DNA of 64,000 bases, taken from assembly GCF_003477605.1 (NCBI RefSeq), contig NZ_QUDR01000011.1, forward strand, positions 39,083-103,082, in the 5' to 3' direction. A program made the position numbers and the translations under genes. Source of the DNA: Clostridium sp. AF37-5. GTDB taxonomy: Bacteria > Bacillota > Clostridia > Lachnospirales > Lachnospiraceae. The notes below the pieces were generated by a model. It worked only from the letters and a program-made list of their open reading frames with translations. It did no database searches and was not told where the DNA came from. The first letter of the stretch is position 1. Each line of letters starts with the position of its first letter. Positions 51,615 to 63,851 of the stretch are shown here, one piece after another.

Positions 51615-52622
51615 CTATTTTTTATCTTTCTTTCCAGAAAGCATGTGTGCATATCCCGCAATACTGCCGGAATCAAAATCTTTGTTTACATGAGTCTGAA
51701 CCTCTTCCTCTTTGGAAGATGAATCAGCGGTATTTTGATAAGCGGAAGCAGATTTAATTCCTGCTGTTTTCTTTTTCGCATACTCTTCCATCTGACGATT
51801 CATGGCTTCACGTTTTGCACTTTTCTTCGTTGCTTTACCTTTATTCTTTTCAATCAATTCATCCAAAGAAATACTGTCTACTTTGCGGTTAATCAAAATA
51901 GCCTGTACAATTCTAAACAAACTACCAATAATCCAGTAAATACCAATACTTACGTCAAAGGAAAGACAGAAAAATCCGGACATAACAGGCATCATGTAGT
52001 TCATCATCTTCATAGAACTCTGCATCTGGTCCTGCTCACCAGCATCTGTTTTTACCTGAATCAGTTTTGTATTAATAAACTGAAGAACCATAGCCAAAAT
52101 CGGAATCAAAAATACCAAAATTCCGGCATATGGATAATTTGCTCTATCTTTAAATAAAGACATCGGAGATTCATTAACCAAAAGTCCTAAAAATTTATAA
52201 GCTTCCGGATTTTCTTTCATCGAACCAATTCCATTTACATAATATGGAATGTTACGAATGACATTATACAAAGCAAAAAGAATTGGCATTGTAATCAAAA
52301 GAGGAAGACATCCACCAAACGGACTAATTCCATATTTTGCATAAATATCCTGCGTCTCCTGATTCATCTTCATCTGGGATGCCTGATCTTTTTTATTCTT
52401 GTATTTCTTCTGAATTGCTTTAATCTCCGGGTTAATCTTATTCATCAACCGGGATGATTTCTGCTGTTTTGCGTTGAGAGGATACATAAGAATATATACA
52501 AATAATGTAAATATTACAATACACCAACCAACATTATGCACTCCTAATAAATGGTACATACACCAGTCGATGCCATTCATAGCCAACCCCAATAACTGAT
52601 TCAACCAACCTAATGGGAACAT
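51615..52622 (-). CDS. yidC: Membrane protein insertase YidC
   Basis: 335 residues. Short Gram-positive-type YidC/OxaA: about five membrane helices with the core helices WCIVIFTLFVYILMYPL and FGGCLPLLITMPILFALYNVI (hydrophilic groove region). The coiled cytosolic hairpin between the first two core helices is KQQKSSRLMNKINPEIKAI. The first residues (MFPLGWLNQLLGLAM) lack a clear lipobox. The C-terminal tail is Lys-rich, as expected for ribosome contact. It is between yidD and jag. Confidence 0.96.
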   Translation of the reverse strand: MFPLGWLNQLLGLAMNGIDWCMYHLLGVHNVGWCIVIFTLFVYILMYPLNAKQQKSSRLMNKINPEIKAIQKKYKNKKDQASQMKMNQETQDIYAKYGISPFGGCLPLLITMPILFALYNVIRNIPYYVNGIGSMKENPEAYKFLGLLVNESPMSLFKDRANYPYAGILVFLIPILAMVLQFINTKLIQVKTDAGEQDQMQSSMKMMNYMMPVMSGFFCLSFDVSIGIYWIIGSLFRIVQAILINRKVDSISLDELIEKNKGKATKKSAKREAMNRQMEEYAKKKTAGIKSASAYQNTADSSSKEEEVQTHVNKDFDSGSIAGYAHMLSGKKDKK

Positions 52623-52641
52623 ATTTTCCTCCTAATACTGT

Positions 52642-52854
52642 TTACGGCACAGGATCATAACCACCTTTGTGAAAAGGGTGGCATCTTAAAATTCTTTTTA
52701 TAGCCAAAAAACCACCTTTTCCTGCACCATACTTTTTGATTGCCTGAGCAGCATACTCAGAACAACACGGTGTATAGATACAGGAAGGTGTTCTTTTCAA
52801 TGGTGATATATATTTTTGATAGATGTGTATCACAGCTAATAAAATTTTCTTCAC
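52642..52854 (-). CDS. yidD: Membrane protein insertion efficiency factor YidD
   Basis: 70 residues. Conserved blocks [21 protein letters not shown] (three cysteines), [12 protein letters not shown] and [15 protein letters not shown] identify YidD, a small amphipathic protein aiding YidC. It lies 9 bases after rnpA and 19 before yidC. Confidence 0.96.
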   Translation of the reverse strand: MKKILLAVIHIYQKYISPLKRTPSCIYTPCCSEYAAQAIKKYGAGKGGFLAIKRILRCHPFHKGGYDPVP

Positions 52855-52863
52855 ACAATCACT

Positions 52864-53193
52864 TCATTTCAATATTCCATGTATTTTCAATAAATGAAAA
52901 ACTGCGCCGTCTACTTCTTTAAAATTCTTATTTTTTACATCTTTTCGGGCAACAATAATAATTCGATTACCCTCTTTCACCAATGCGTCATTCTTACGAA
53001 CGGATTCTCTTAACAATCTGGTGATGTGATGACGCACAACACTGTTACCAACTTTCTTACTTACAGAAAAGCCGTAACGACTGGGACCACTCTCCCCTGT
53101 TTTAACATACATAACCAGATACTTATTTGCTTTCGATCTACCTTGCTTGTAGACCTTTTGAAATTCAGGATTCTTTCCTAATTTTTCAAACAT
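52864..53193 (-). CDS. rnpA: Ribonuclease P protein component
   Basis: 109 residues. Basic protein that helps the RNase P RNA bind pre-tRNA 5' leaders. Family signature FxxVYxxGRSxxxK at the start (FQKVYKQGRSKANKYLVMY) and the RNR-like region SVSKKVGNSVVRHHITRLLRESVR. It follows rpmH with a hairpin in between. Confidence 0.97.
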   Translation of the reverse strand: MFEKLGKNPEFQKVYKQGRSKANKYLVMYVKTGESGPSRYGFSVSKKVGNSVVRHHITRLLRESVRKNDALVKEGNRIIIVARKDVKNKNFKEVDGAVFHLLKIHGILK

Positions 53194-53214
53194 TTTCTTT
53201 TCCTCATCAGGGAG

Positions 53215-53242
53215 AAGAAAAGGTCAGTAAAACTCTGACCTT
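53215..53242 (-). terminator. Attenuator hairpin between rpmH and rnpA
   Basis: AAGGTCAG / CTGACCTT with a seven-base loop followed on the minus strand by TTTTCTTCT. It begins at the rpmH stop. It would lower rnpA expression relative to the abundant ribosomal protein. Confidence 0.65.
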
Positions 53243-53375
53243 ATGCAGACAATTTCTTTCTTCCCTTAGCTCTTCTTTTGGCAAGCACTTTTCTACCATT
53301 TGAAGTGCTCATTCTTTTACGAAAACCGTGAACTTTCGAACGCTGTCTCTTTTTTGGCTGATATGTCATCTTCAT
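53241..53375 (-). CDS. rpmH: Ribosomal protein bL34
   Basis: 44 residues: [20 protein letters not shown] continuing [20 protein letters not shown] and KLSA, the canonical L34 sequence. GGAGGTG lies 8 bases before the ATG. It heads the leftward origin operon from a near-consensus promoter at 53426-53454. Confidence 0.98.
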   Translation of the reverse strand: MKMTYQPKKRQRSKVHGFRKRMSTSNGRKVLAKRRAKGRKKLSA

Positions 53376-53425
53376 TTTGCATACACCTCCTTTATAAAAT
53401 AATAACGAAATCCGTATCAAGCCTA

Positions 53426-53454
53426 ATTATATTATCATATATTCCAATAGTCAA
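53426..53454 (-). promoter_or_regulatory. Promoter of the rpmH operon
   Basis: TTGACT, 17-base spacer, TATAAT on the minus strand, about 50 bases before the rpmH ATG. Confidence 0.85.
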
Positions 53455-53468
53455 GCAGTTCTTTGCGT

Positions 53469-53477
53469 TTATCAACA
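53469..53477 (+). promoter_or_regulatory. DnaA-box-like site upstream of dnaA
   Basis: TTATCAACA, one mismatch to TTATCCACA. It lies between the rpmH and dnaA promoters, where DnaA autoregulation is common. Confidence 0.55.
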
Positions 53478-53505
53478 ATTTTTTCTAAAATCATGTCAAT
53501 AAAAT

Positions 53506-53534
53506 TTGCTTTTGCCTCTTATTTGTAGTACAAT
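53506..53534 (+). promoter_or_regulatory. Promoter of dnaA
   Basis: TTGCTT, 17-base spacer, TACAAT; 55 bases before the ATG. Confidence 0.7.
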
Positions 53535-53589
53535 AAAAACGTATGATTTTACCCAAATTCAATTTTTATTAGGATAGGCAGGAAATTTA

Positions 53590-54966
53590 ATGGAAAATGA
53601 AATTAAAGACAAATGGAACGAAATAATTACATATATGAGGGATACTTATAATATCAACGGCGTTCTTTTTCGTACATGGATTAATCCACTTACAATTGTT
53701 TCTTGTGATAATGACACAATTATCCTTGCAATTGATGAAAAAGAACAGGGCGATATCCTTGGCTTAATCGAAAAAAAATACAAAGTTGCTTTTCAGGTAT
53801 CCATCGAAGTTATTACAAATCATCAACTGGATGTCCGTTTTATTTATCAAAATGAGATGGATGCGAAAGGAGTTTCTTCCTATAATAAAGAGGAAATGCT
53901 GGAAGAAAAATATCCATTCTTAAAACAAGGTCATTCCTTTGATACATTTGTCGTAAGTAACAGTAACAACATTGCTTATAATGCTGCTGTAGCAGTTGCC
54001 GAGAATCCAAACGGCCAGTTATATAATCCATTATTCTTATATAGTGGTCCGGGACTTGGAAAAACTCACCTGATGCATTCGATTGCCAGATACATTTTGG
54101 AGAACCATCCGGAATACAGCGTTATGTATACAACCAGTGAGAATTTTATGAACAATGTTGTCGATGCCATTCGTACGAATCGAAAGACACAGGATACTGC
54201 TGCTACTTCAAACCTGCGAAAGAATTACCGAAACGTTGATGTACTTCTCATCGATGATATTCAGTTCATCATTGGTAAAGACAGTACACAGATTGAGTTC
54301 TTTAATACCTTTGAAGCTTTGTACCAGTCCGGAAAGCAGTTAGTTATTTCCAGTGATAAGCCGCCAAGTCAGATGGAGCACTTGGACATGCGTTACCGCT
54401 CCCGATTTACTTCCGGTATGACAATTGATATTCAGCCACCTGATTATGAGATGAGTATGGCGATTTTAAGAAACAAACAAGAAAATTCTGATATTCAATT
54501 GAATGAAGAAATTCTTGATTATATCGCTACAAACATAAAATCCAATATTCGTATCTTAGAGGGTGCTTATAATAAAATTCTTCTTTTTGCAAGATTTACA
54601 AAGCCAAAAGATAACAAGATTGACTTAAATATGGCAAAAGAAGCATTAAAGGATTTTATCTCGCCAAATGAAAATATGGTAATTACGGCAGATTACATTA
54701 TTGATATTGTAGCCGACCACTTTAACTTAGATAAGGAAGCGATTCTTTCTGAGAAGCGGACCAAGACTGTTTCGATTCCGAGACAGATATGTATGTATTT
54801 GTGCAATGAATTAACAAATCTTACACTTACGGAAATTGCTGTAAAGCTCAAAAGATCGAACCATTCAACAGTTATCCACGGTGTTCACAAAATTGAACAG
54901 GATATTCTCGTTGATAAAGAGTTAGAAGAAACCATTAATGTGTTAAAGAAAAAGCTCAATTCTTGA
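53590..54966 (+). CDS. dnaA: Chromosomal replication initiator DnaA
   Basis: 458 residues. Domain I at the N-terminus (WNEIITYMRDTYNINGVLF), a short linker, then the AAA+ domain III: DTFVVSNSNNIAYNAAVAVAE, Walker A GPGLGKTHL, Walker B LLIDDIQF, sensor/arginine region MRYRSRFTSGM. Domain IV is the helix-turn-helix with KRTKTVSIPRQICMYL-type core and RSNHSTVIHGVHKI, which reads DnaA boxes. The start has weak AGGAAATTTA upstream. The gene is divergent from rpmH and followed by the origin. Confidence 0.98.
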   Translation: MENEIKDKWNEIITYMRDTYNINGVLFRTWINPLTIVSCDNDTIILAIDEKEQGDILGLIEKKYKVAFQVSIEVITNHQLDVRFIYQNEMDAKGVSSYNKEEMLEEKYPFLKQGHSFDTFVVSNSNNIAYNAAVAVAENPNGQLYNPLFLYSGPGLGKTHLMHSIARYILENHPEYSVMYTTSENFMNNVVDAIRTNRKTQDTAATSNLRKNYRNVDVLLIDDIQFIIGKDSTQIEFFNTFEALYQSGKQLVISSDKPPSQMEHLDMRYRSRFTSGMTIDIQPPDYEMSMAILRNKQENSDIQLNEEILDYIATNIKSNIRILEGAYNKILLFARFTKPKDNKIDLNMAKEALKDFISPNENMVITADYIIDIVADHFNLDKEAILSEKRTKTVSIPRQICMYLCNELTNLTLTEIAVKLKRSNHSTVIHGVHKIEQDILVDKELEETINVLKKKLNS

Positions 54967-55217
54967 TAACTTGTTGATAACTGTATTTTTTACGTCAATA
55001 ACTATTTAATAACCTGTTAATTGTGAAAATTGTCATTTTTTTCATAGACATTCATTCACAGTAACAAACAAGTTATATAAACTTACACATAAAGGTTAAA
55101 CCACTTAAATTAAGGGCTTGTAAAACTTGTCCACAAATAAACAGCCCCTAATACTATATACTACTAGCTAATACTTTAATTTATTATGTTTACGGAAGGA
55201 AAGGAGTTATTCACAAT
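54961..55217. other. oriC: Replication origin (oriC) unwinding region between dnaA and dnaN
   Basis: DnaA-box-like sites: TTATCAAGA (54969-54961, minus), TTATCAACA (54980-54972, minus), TTGTCCACA (55127-55135, plus) and TTATTCACA (55207-55215, plus). After the third comes a GC cluster CAGCCCC (55142-55148) and then an AT-rich run with repeated TAC/ACT triplets (TAATACTATATACTACTAG, from 55149). This box, GC cluster and trio order matches the B. subtilis basal unwinding system. dnaA upstream, dnaN downstream and the divergent strand pattern agree. Confidence 0.88.
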
Positions 55218-56318
55218 ATGAAGTTTACCTGTACCAAAACGAATTTTAACAATGGAATTAACATTGCCCTGAAAGCAGTACCGGGAAAAACAACGATGCC
55301 AATTTTGGAATGTGTTGTAATTGAAGCAAAAGGAGATATGGTAAAGCTGACTACGAACGATATGCAGCTTGGCATTGAGACAAAAATACCTGCAGAGATT
55401 GAACAGGATGGTATCATTCTTGTTAATGCAAAAATGATTTCTGAAATTGTTCGCCGTCTTCCGGATGATGATGTGAATTTTGAAGTTGATGAGAATAATA
55501 ACATTCTCCTGTTTTGTGGAAAATCCAAGTTTAATATTCCGGGTATTCCTCATGATGAATTTCCGATGCTTCCAAAAATTGAAGCGGATAAGACAATTCA
55601 CATTTCGCAGTTTACTTTAAAGGAAATGATAAGACAGACTATTTTCTCAATTTCCGATAATGAAAGTAATAAGATTTTGACCGGTGAATTGTTTGAGATT
55701 AATGGGGATGAATTTAAGATTGCTTCTCTTGATTTAGTAAGAGTTTCAATTCGTAAGATTCACCTGAAAGAAAGTTATGACCCGATAAAGGTAGTTATTC
55801 CGGGTAAAACATTGAGTGAAGTGAGTAAAGTTTTAAATGGTGGAATGGATGATGAGGTTTCAATTTCATTTTCCAAAAACCACGTACTTTTCGAGTTTGA
55901 TGAGACGGTTGTTGTATCCCGCCTGATTGAAGGAAACTTCTACAACATCGACCAGATGTTAAAGACAAATTATGAGACAAAAGTTAAAATCAATAAAAAT
56001 GAATTATACGGATGTATCGACCGTGCTACTCTCCTTCTTCGTGAAGCAGAGAAAAAACCGGTGATTCTTCACATCAAAGAAGACGAAATTCAGATGGAGA
56101 TGAATACCAAAATCGGTTCGATGGATGAAGAAGTGACGGCTGAAAAAGAAGGAAAAGATTTAGTCATTGCTTTCAATCCAAAATATATTAATGATGTATT
56201 AAAAGTAATTGATGATGAGGAAGTGACTTTGTATTTGTTTAATGCAAATGCTCCTTGCTTTATCAAGAATGAAGAAGAATCCTATATTTACCTGATTTTG
56301 CCGGTAAATATGAATTAG
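55218..56318 (+). CDS. dnaN: DNA polymerase III beta subunit (sliding clamp)
   Basis: 366 residues. Ring-shaped processivity clamp made of three similar domains. Typical parts: NGINIALKAVPGKTTMPILEC, AKMISEIVRRLPDDDV, and the C-terminal YLILPVNMN (family end ylimPmR-like, hydrophobic cleft for clamp-binding peptides). The GGAAAGGAG site precedes a DnaA-box-like TTATTCACA that touches the start. First gene of the dnaN-S4-recF-gyrB-gyrA run. Confidence 0.97.
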   Translation: MKFTCTKTNFNNGINIALKAVPGKTTMPILECVVIEAKGDMVKLTTNDMQLGIETKIPAEIEQDGIILVNAKMISEIVRRLPDDDVNFEVDENNNILLFCGKSKFNIPGIPHDEFPMLPKIEADKTIHISQFTLKEMIRQTIFSISDNESNKILTGELFEINGDEFKIASLDLVRVSIRKIHLKESYDPIKVVIPGKTLSEVSKVLNGGMDDEVSISFSKNHVLFEFDETVVVSRLIEGNFYNIDQMLKTNYETKVKINKNELYGCIDRATLLLREAEKKPVILHIKEDEIQMEMNTKIGSMDEEVTAEKEGKDLVIAFNPKYINDVLKVIDDEEVTLYLFNANAPCFIKNEEESYIYLILPVNMN

Positions 56319-56331
56319 AAATGAGGATGTT

Positions 56332-56540
56332 ATGCAGGAAATAACGATTAAGGATGAGTTTATCAAACTGGGTCAGGCTTTGAAACTGGCGGGGCTTGTC
56401 GGTTCCGGGGTGGAAGCAAAAGTAGTGATTCAGGATGGTGAAGTAAAAGTAAATGGTGAAGTGGATGTAAGAAGAGGAAGAAAATTACATCCCGGTGACT
56501 GTTTTGAATTTGAAGGAAATGAAGTAAAGGTAACATCTGT

Positions 56541-56544
<4 letters not shown>
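56332..56544 (+). CDS. yaaA: S4-domain RNA-binding protein (YaaA type)
   Basis: 70 residues, a single S4-like RNA-binding fold: FIKLGQALKLAGLVGSGVEAK then VQDGEVKVNGEVDVRRGRKL-like VIQDGEVKVNGEVDVRRG. It is a regular passenger between dnaN and recF in Firmicutes and may act in ribosome biogenesis. recF starts within its stop codon (ATGA). Confidence 0.95.
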
Positions 56545-59566
<3,022 letters not shown>

Positions 59567-59580
59567 GAAGGAGTAATGAA

Positions 59581-62091
59581 ATGGACGAAAATATTTTCGA
59601 CAAAGACAGTTTTGATGCAATCAAACCGGTGGATTTGAAAGAAACAATGGAAACTTCCTATATCGATTATGCGATGTCGGTTATTGCTTCCCGTGCACTG
59701 CCGGATGTCAGAGACGGATTGAAACCGGTACAAAGACGTATTTTGTATGCAATGATTGAGTTGAATAACGGACCGGACAAGCCACATCGTAAGTGTGCCC
59801 GTATCGTCGGTGATGCCATGGGTAAATATCATCCACATGGTGACAGCTCAATTTACGGTGCTTTGGTTAATATGGCGCAGGAGTGGTCGACTCGCTATCC
59901 GCTCGTCGACGGCCACGGAAACTTTGGTTCCGTCGATGGTGACGGTGCTGCCGCCATGCGTTACACCGAGGCAAGATTAAGTAAAATTTCGATGGAAATG
60001 CTTTCCGATATCAACAAAGATACGGTTGATTTCATGCCGAACTTTGATGAGACCGAAAAAGAGCCGGTTGTATTACCATCCCGTTTTCCAAACTTATTAG
60101 TAAACGGAACTTCTGGTATTGCTGTAGGTATGGCGACAAATATCCCTCCCCACAATTTGACGGAGGTTATTAATGGTGTCGTAAAAATCATTGATAATCA
60201 GGTGGATGAAGGAAGAGAAACCGATTTAGATGAAATTATGGAAATCATCAAAGGACCGGATTTTCCAACAGGTGCCACAATTCTCGGGCGTCGTGGAATC
60301 GAAGAAGCGTACCGTACCGGCCACGGAAAAATCCGCGTGCGTGCGGTTACCGACATTGAGCCTATGGCAAATGGCAAGAACCGGATTATCGTAACGGAAC
60401 TTCCTTATATGGTAAACAAAGCAAGACTGATTGAGAAGATTGCAGAACTTCATAAAGATAAACGAATTGATGGAATTACAGAACTCCGCGACGAATCGAG
60501 CCGTGAGGGAATGCGTATTTGTATTGAGTTACGAAAAGATGTGAATGCAAATGTAATTTTGAATCAGCTTTATAAACATACACAAATGCAGGATACCTTT
60601 GGTGTCAATATGTTAGCACTTGTAAATAACGAGCCGGTTGTCATGAATCTTTTGCAGATGCTTCAGTATTATTTGAAACATCAGGAAGAAGTCGTAACAA
60701 GAAGAACAAAATATGATTTGAACAAGGCAGAAGAAAGAGCACATATTTTAAAAGGATTATTGATTGCTCTTGATAACATTGATGAAGTAATCAAAATTAT
60801 CCGTGGTTCGGAAAGTGCTGCTTTAGCGAAAGAGCGTTTAATTGAGAGATTTGGACTGGATGATGTGCAGGCGCAGGCAATTATTGATATGCGTCTTCGT
60901 GCACTGACCGGTTTGGAGCGCGAAAAATTAGAGAGTGAGTATGCCGAACTTCAGAAAAAAATTGCTGAATATAAGGCTATTCTTGCAGACAAGAATCTGT
61001 TACTTGGAGTAATCAAAAAAGAGATTCTTTTGATTCGTGATAAGTACGGTGATGAGAGAAGAACTTCGATTGGATTCGATGAATTCGATATTTCCATGGA
61101 AGATTTAATTCCGGTTGAAAATACGGTAATTGCCATGTCACACCTTGGTTATATTAAGAGAATGACAATTGACAATTTCAAAAACCAGCACCGTGGCGGC
61201 AAAGGTATCAAGGGAATGCAGACCATAGAAGAAGATTATATTGAAAATCTGTTTATGGCGACAACACATCATTATCTGATGTTCTTTACCAATTTAGGTA
61301 AAGTGTACCGTATGAAAGCCTATGAAATTCCGGAGGCGAGCCGGACATCGAGAGGTACTGCAATTATTAATCTTTTGCAGTTACTTCCGGATGAAAAAAT
61401 TTCGGCTGTAATTTCCATCAAAGAATTTGAAGAGGATAAATATCTCTTCATGGCAACAAAAGATGGTACAGTCAAAAAAACACCGATTTTAGAGTATGCA
61501 AATATCCGTAAAACCGGTTTACAGGCAATTACTCTGCGCGATGGAAATGAATTGATTGAAGTAAAAGTAACGGATAACAACCGTGACATTTTCCTTGTAA
61601 CAAAGAGAGGACAATGTATCCGTTTCAATGAAAAAGATGTGCGTACAACAGGCCGTACATCAATCGGTGTGCGAGGCATGAAGATTGATGAGGGCGACGA
61701 AGTAGTTGCTATGCAGATGGATATACAGGGACCAAACCTTTTAATGGTTTCTGAGTTTGGTATGGGTAAACGTACAAGCATCGATGAATTTGCTCCGCAG
61801 TTTAGAGGCGGTAAAGGTGTAAAATGTTATAAAATTACAGAAAAAACCGGAAATGTAATTGGCTGTAAAGCAGTTGAACCAGGAACGGAAATTATGTTAA
61901 TTACAACGGAAGGAATTATTATCCGAATTGGCGTGGATGATATTTCACAGCTTGGACGAGTTACTTCCGGCGTTAAACTGATGAATTTAGATAGTTCCAA
62001 AGATATCCGTATCGCCAGCATTGCCAGAGTGCATGAGGAAGAGACGGATGAGGACGAAACAGAAGAAGAGTCATCAGAGAGTGAGGAATAA
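59581..62091 (+). CDS. gyrA: DNA gyrase subunit A
   Basis: 836 residues. Winged-helix/tower breakage-reunion domain with catalytic Tyr128 ([14 protein letters not shown]) and the quinolone-contact helix [15 protein letters not shown] (residues 82-96; Ser89 and Gly93 occupy the E. coli S83 and D87 positions). The C-terminal beta-pinwheel has the GyrA box region [12 protein letters not shown] (Q-x3-GKG). Acidic C-terminal tail ([17 protein letters not shown]). Co-transcribed with gyrB and probably with the fumarase genes 2 bases downstream. Confidence 0.97.
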   Translation: MDENIFDKDSFDAIKPVDLKETMETSYIDYAMSVIASRALPDVRDGLKPVQRRILYAMIELNNGPDKPHRKCARIVGDAMGKYHPHGDSSIYGALVNMAQEWSTRYPLVDGHGNFGSVDGDGAAAMRYTEARLSKISMEMLSDINKDTVDFMPNFDETEKEPVVLPSRFPNLLVNGTSGIAVGMATNIPPHNLTEVINGVVKIIDNQVDEGRETDLDEIMEIIKGPDFPTGATILGRRGIEEAYRTGHGKIRVRAVTDIEPMANGKNRIIVTELPYMVNKARLIEKIAELHKDKRIDGITELRDESSREGMRICIELRKDVNANVILNQLYKHTQMQDTFGVNMLALVNNEPVVMNLLQMLQYYLKHQEEVVTRRTKYDLNKAEERAHILKGLLIALDNIDEVIKIIRGSESAALAKERLIERFGLDDVQAQAIIDMRLRALTGLEREKLESEYAELQKKIAEYKAILADKNLLLGVIKKEILLIRDKYGDERRTSIGFDEFDISMEDLIPVENTVIAMSHLGYIKRMTIDNFKNQHRGGKGIKGMQTIEEDYIENLFMATTHHYLMFFTNLGKVYRMKAYEIPEASRTSRGTAIINLLQLLPDEKISAVISIKEFEEDKYLFMATKDGTVKKTPILEYANIRKTGLQAITLRDGNELIEVKVTDNNRDIFLVTKRGQCIRFNEKDVRTTGRTSIGVRGMKIDEGDEVVAMQMDIQGPNLLMVSEFGMGKRTSIDEFAPQFRGGKGVKCYKITEKTGNVIGCKAVEPGTEIMLITTEGIIIRIGVDDISQLGRVTSGVKLMNLDSSKDIRIASIARVHEEETDEDETEEESSESEE

Positions 62092-62093
62092 AA

Positions 62094-62936
62094 ATGAGGA
62101 CGATTCATACAGATGAAATAACAAAGTGCATAAAAGAAATGTGCATGCAGGTAAATGTAGATTTATCACCGGATGTAAAAGATGCTTTGTTAGCCGGAAA
62201 AGAGAAAGAAGAATCGACAATCGGAAAACAGATTTTGGAGCAGTTGGAGAAAAACTTGGAAATTGCGAAAGAAAGCCAGATTCCGATTTGTCAGGATACC
62301 GGTATGACAGTTGTATTTTTACGTATCGGACAGGAAGTTCATATTGATGGAGATTTTCTGGAAGATGCGGTGAATGAAGGAATCCGCCAGGGATATTCGG
62401 AGGGATATCTGCGCAAATCGGTTGTATCGGACCCGATTTTAAGAGAAAATACAAAGGATAATACACCGGGTGTTATTCATTATGAAATTGTTCCGGGAGA
62501 CAGATTGGAAATTACAGTTGCTCCAAAAGGATTTGGCAGCGAGAATATGAGTCGTGTCTTTATGTTAAAACCGGCAGATGGAATCGAAGGTGTCAAACAG
62601 GCAGTTATCCGGGCAGTAAAAGACGCCGGTCCAAATGCCTGTCCTCCTATGGTAATTGGTGTAGGAATTGGCGGCACTTTTGAAAAATGTGCTCTTTTGG
62701 CAAAGAAAGCTCTGACACGTGAATTAGGAAGCCATTCAGAAATTCCATATGTGAAAGATTTTGAAATTGAGGTTTTAGAAGCCATCAATAATCTTGGAAT
62801 TGGTCCGGGTGGATTAGGAGGCCGTGTTACAGCAATCGGATTAAATGTCGAAACCTATCCGACACATATTGCCGGACTTCCGGTTGCCGTAAACATTTGC
62901 TGTCATGTAAATCGCCACATTACAAGAGTGTTATAA
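62094..62936 (+). CDS. Fumarate hydratase (class I, two-subunit), alpha subunit
   Basis: 280 residues. The N-terminal half of an iron-sulfur fumarase/L-tartrate dehydratase (TtdA/FumA-N family). Cysteine ligands for the [4Fe-4S] cluster are seen in IPICQDTGMTVVFLRIG, DAGPNACPPMVIGVGIGG and near the C-terminus (AVNICCHVNRH). Interconverts fumarate and malate in anaerobic metabolism; the fumarase/tartrate choice cannot be settled from sequence alone. It lies 2 bases after gyrA, an unusual but close arrangement, and is followed by the beta subunit. Confidence 0.93.
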   Translation: MRTIHTDEITKCIKEMCMQVNVDLSPDVKDALLAGKEKEESTIGKQILEQLEKNLEIAKESQIPICQDTGMTVVFLRIGQEVHIDGDFLEDAVNEGIRQGYSEGYLRKSVVSDPILRENTKDNTPGVIHYEIVPGDRLEITVAPKGFGSENMSRVFMLKPADGIEGVKQAVIRAVKDAGPNACPPMVIGVGIGGTFEKCALLAKKALTRELGSHSEIPYVKDFEIEVLEAINNLGIGPGGLGGRVTAIGLNVETYPTHIAGLPVAVNICCHVNRHITRVL

Positions 62937-62952
62937 AAAGGAGAAGGTTTTC

Positions 62953-63507
62953 ATGGATAAATATATAGAGACACCACTGACAAAGGAGAAGGTAAAAGAA
63001 CTTCATGCAGGAGATTACGTGTATATAACGGGAACAGTATATACAGCGCGTGATGCTGCCCATAAACGGATGGTGGAACAAAAAGAGCAGGGAATGGAAC
63101 TTCCTTTTATAATGAAAGACCAGATTATCTATTATTTAGGACCTACTCCAAATAGAGAAGGCCAGGTGATTGGTTCTGCCGGTCCGACAACTAGCAGCCG
63201 CATGGATAAATATGCGCCGACTCTTCTTGACGAAGGATTAACCGGGATGATTGGAAAAGGAAAAAGAAGTGAAGCGGTTATTGATTCCATGAAAAAAAAT
63301 ACAGCTGTATATTTTGCAGCTGTAGGAGGTGCCGGAGCACTTCTGTCAAAGTGCATCAAAAAAAGCGAAGTAATTGCCTATGATGATTTAGGAACAGAGG
63401 CAATCCGCAAATTGTATGTAGAAAATTTACCGGTTATCACTGTAATTGACTGCGACGGAAATAACCTATATGAAACAGCACCTGAAAAATATAAAAGAAG
63501 TCATTGA
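62953..63507 (+). CDS. Fumarate hydratase (class I, two-subunit), beta subunit
   Basis: 184 residues. The C-terminal half of class I fumarases (FumA-C/TtdB): LHAGDYVYITGTVYTARDAAHKR, IIYYLGPTPNREGQVIGSAGPTTSSRMDKY (in parts), LTGMIGKGKRS, and FAAVGGAGALLSKCI. It completes the catalytic pocket with the alpha subunit. The -35 box of the tRNA-Ser promoter overlaps its stop codon. AAAGGAGAAGG precedes the ATG. Confidence 0.94.
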   Translation: MDKYIETPLTKEKVKELHAGDYVYITGTVYTARDAAHKRMVEQKEQGMELPFIMKDQIIYYLGPTPNREGQVIGSAGPTTSSRMDKYAPTLLDEGLTGMIGKGKRSEAVIDSMKKNTAVYFAAVGGAGALLSKCIKKSEVIAYDDLGTEAIRKLYVENLPVITVIDCDGNNLYETAPEKYKRSH

Positions 63508-63532
63508 CAAACATTATATTTTTTGATAAAAT
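63504..63532 (+). promoter_or_regulatory. Promoter of tRNA-Ser
   Basis: TTGACA (63504-63509, overlapping the fumarase beta stop), 17-base spacer, TAAAAT (63527-63532). Confidence 0.8.
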
Positions 63533-63585
63533 ATTGCTTGCACTGAAAAAGTGCGGCGAATTGAATATTGCATTGATATTCAGCT

Positions 63586-63673
63586 GGAGAAGTACTCAAG
63601 TGGCTGAAGAGGCGCCCCTGCTAAGGGTGTAGGTCGTTCGCGCGGCGCGAGGGTTCAAATCCCTCCTTCTCCG
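63586..63673 (+). tRNA. tRNA-Ser (anticodon GCU)
   Basis: 88 bases, type II with a long variable arm. Acceptor GGAGAAG / CTTCTCC with discriminator G (serine identity). Anticodon loop CCCCT-GCT-AAGGG gives GCU, reading AGC/AGU. The long variable arm runs through TCGTTCGCGCGGCGCGA, followed by T-arm GGGTTCAAATCCC. No CCA encoded. Confidence 0.96.
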
Positions 63674-63676
63674 TTC

Positions 63677-63706
63677 AGACAATCCTGTTATTTACAGGGT
63701 TGTCTT
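63677..63706 (+). terminator. Terminator of tRNA-Ser
   Basis: CAGACAATCCTGT / ACAGGGTTGTCT (one wobble) with a five-base loop and a short T-rich tail. Confidence 0.7.
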
Positions 63707-63799
63707 TGTGTCTGAGAGAACATTTAAGAATTGGTTTTCTTGTGTCTCATTAGACAAAAAATATCAAGATATTGTGCTAAAAAAACATTTTGTAATTTT

Positions 63800-63851
63800 T
63801 TAAAAAAAATTGAAAAAAAGTGTTGACAAGTACAAACATATTTGATAAGAT
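63800..63851 (+). promoter_or_regulatory. Strong promoter of the following rRNA operon, with A/T-rich UP-like region
   Basis: TTGACA (63823-63828), 17-base spacer, TAAGAT (63846-63851), preceded by A- and T-tracts from about 63791. The leader that follows (63858-64000) has a hairpin GGAATC..GATTCC and two similar ACCTTGA stretches with a TAATTGAACAGTGAAAC segment, as found ahead of 16S genes in Lachnospiraceae. No 16S sequence is reached, so the target is inferred. The gap 63707-63799 shows no gene. Confidence 0.7.
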
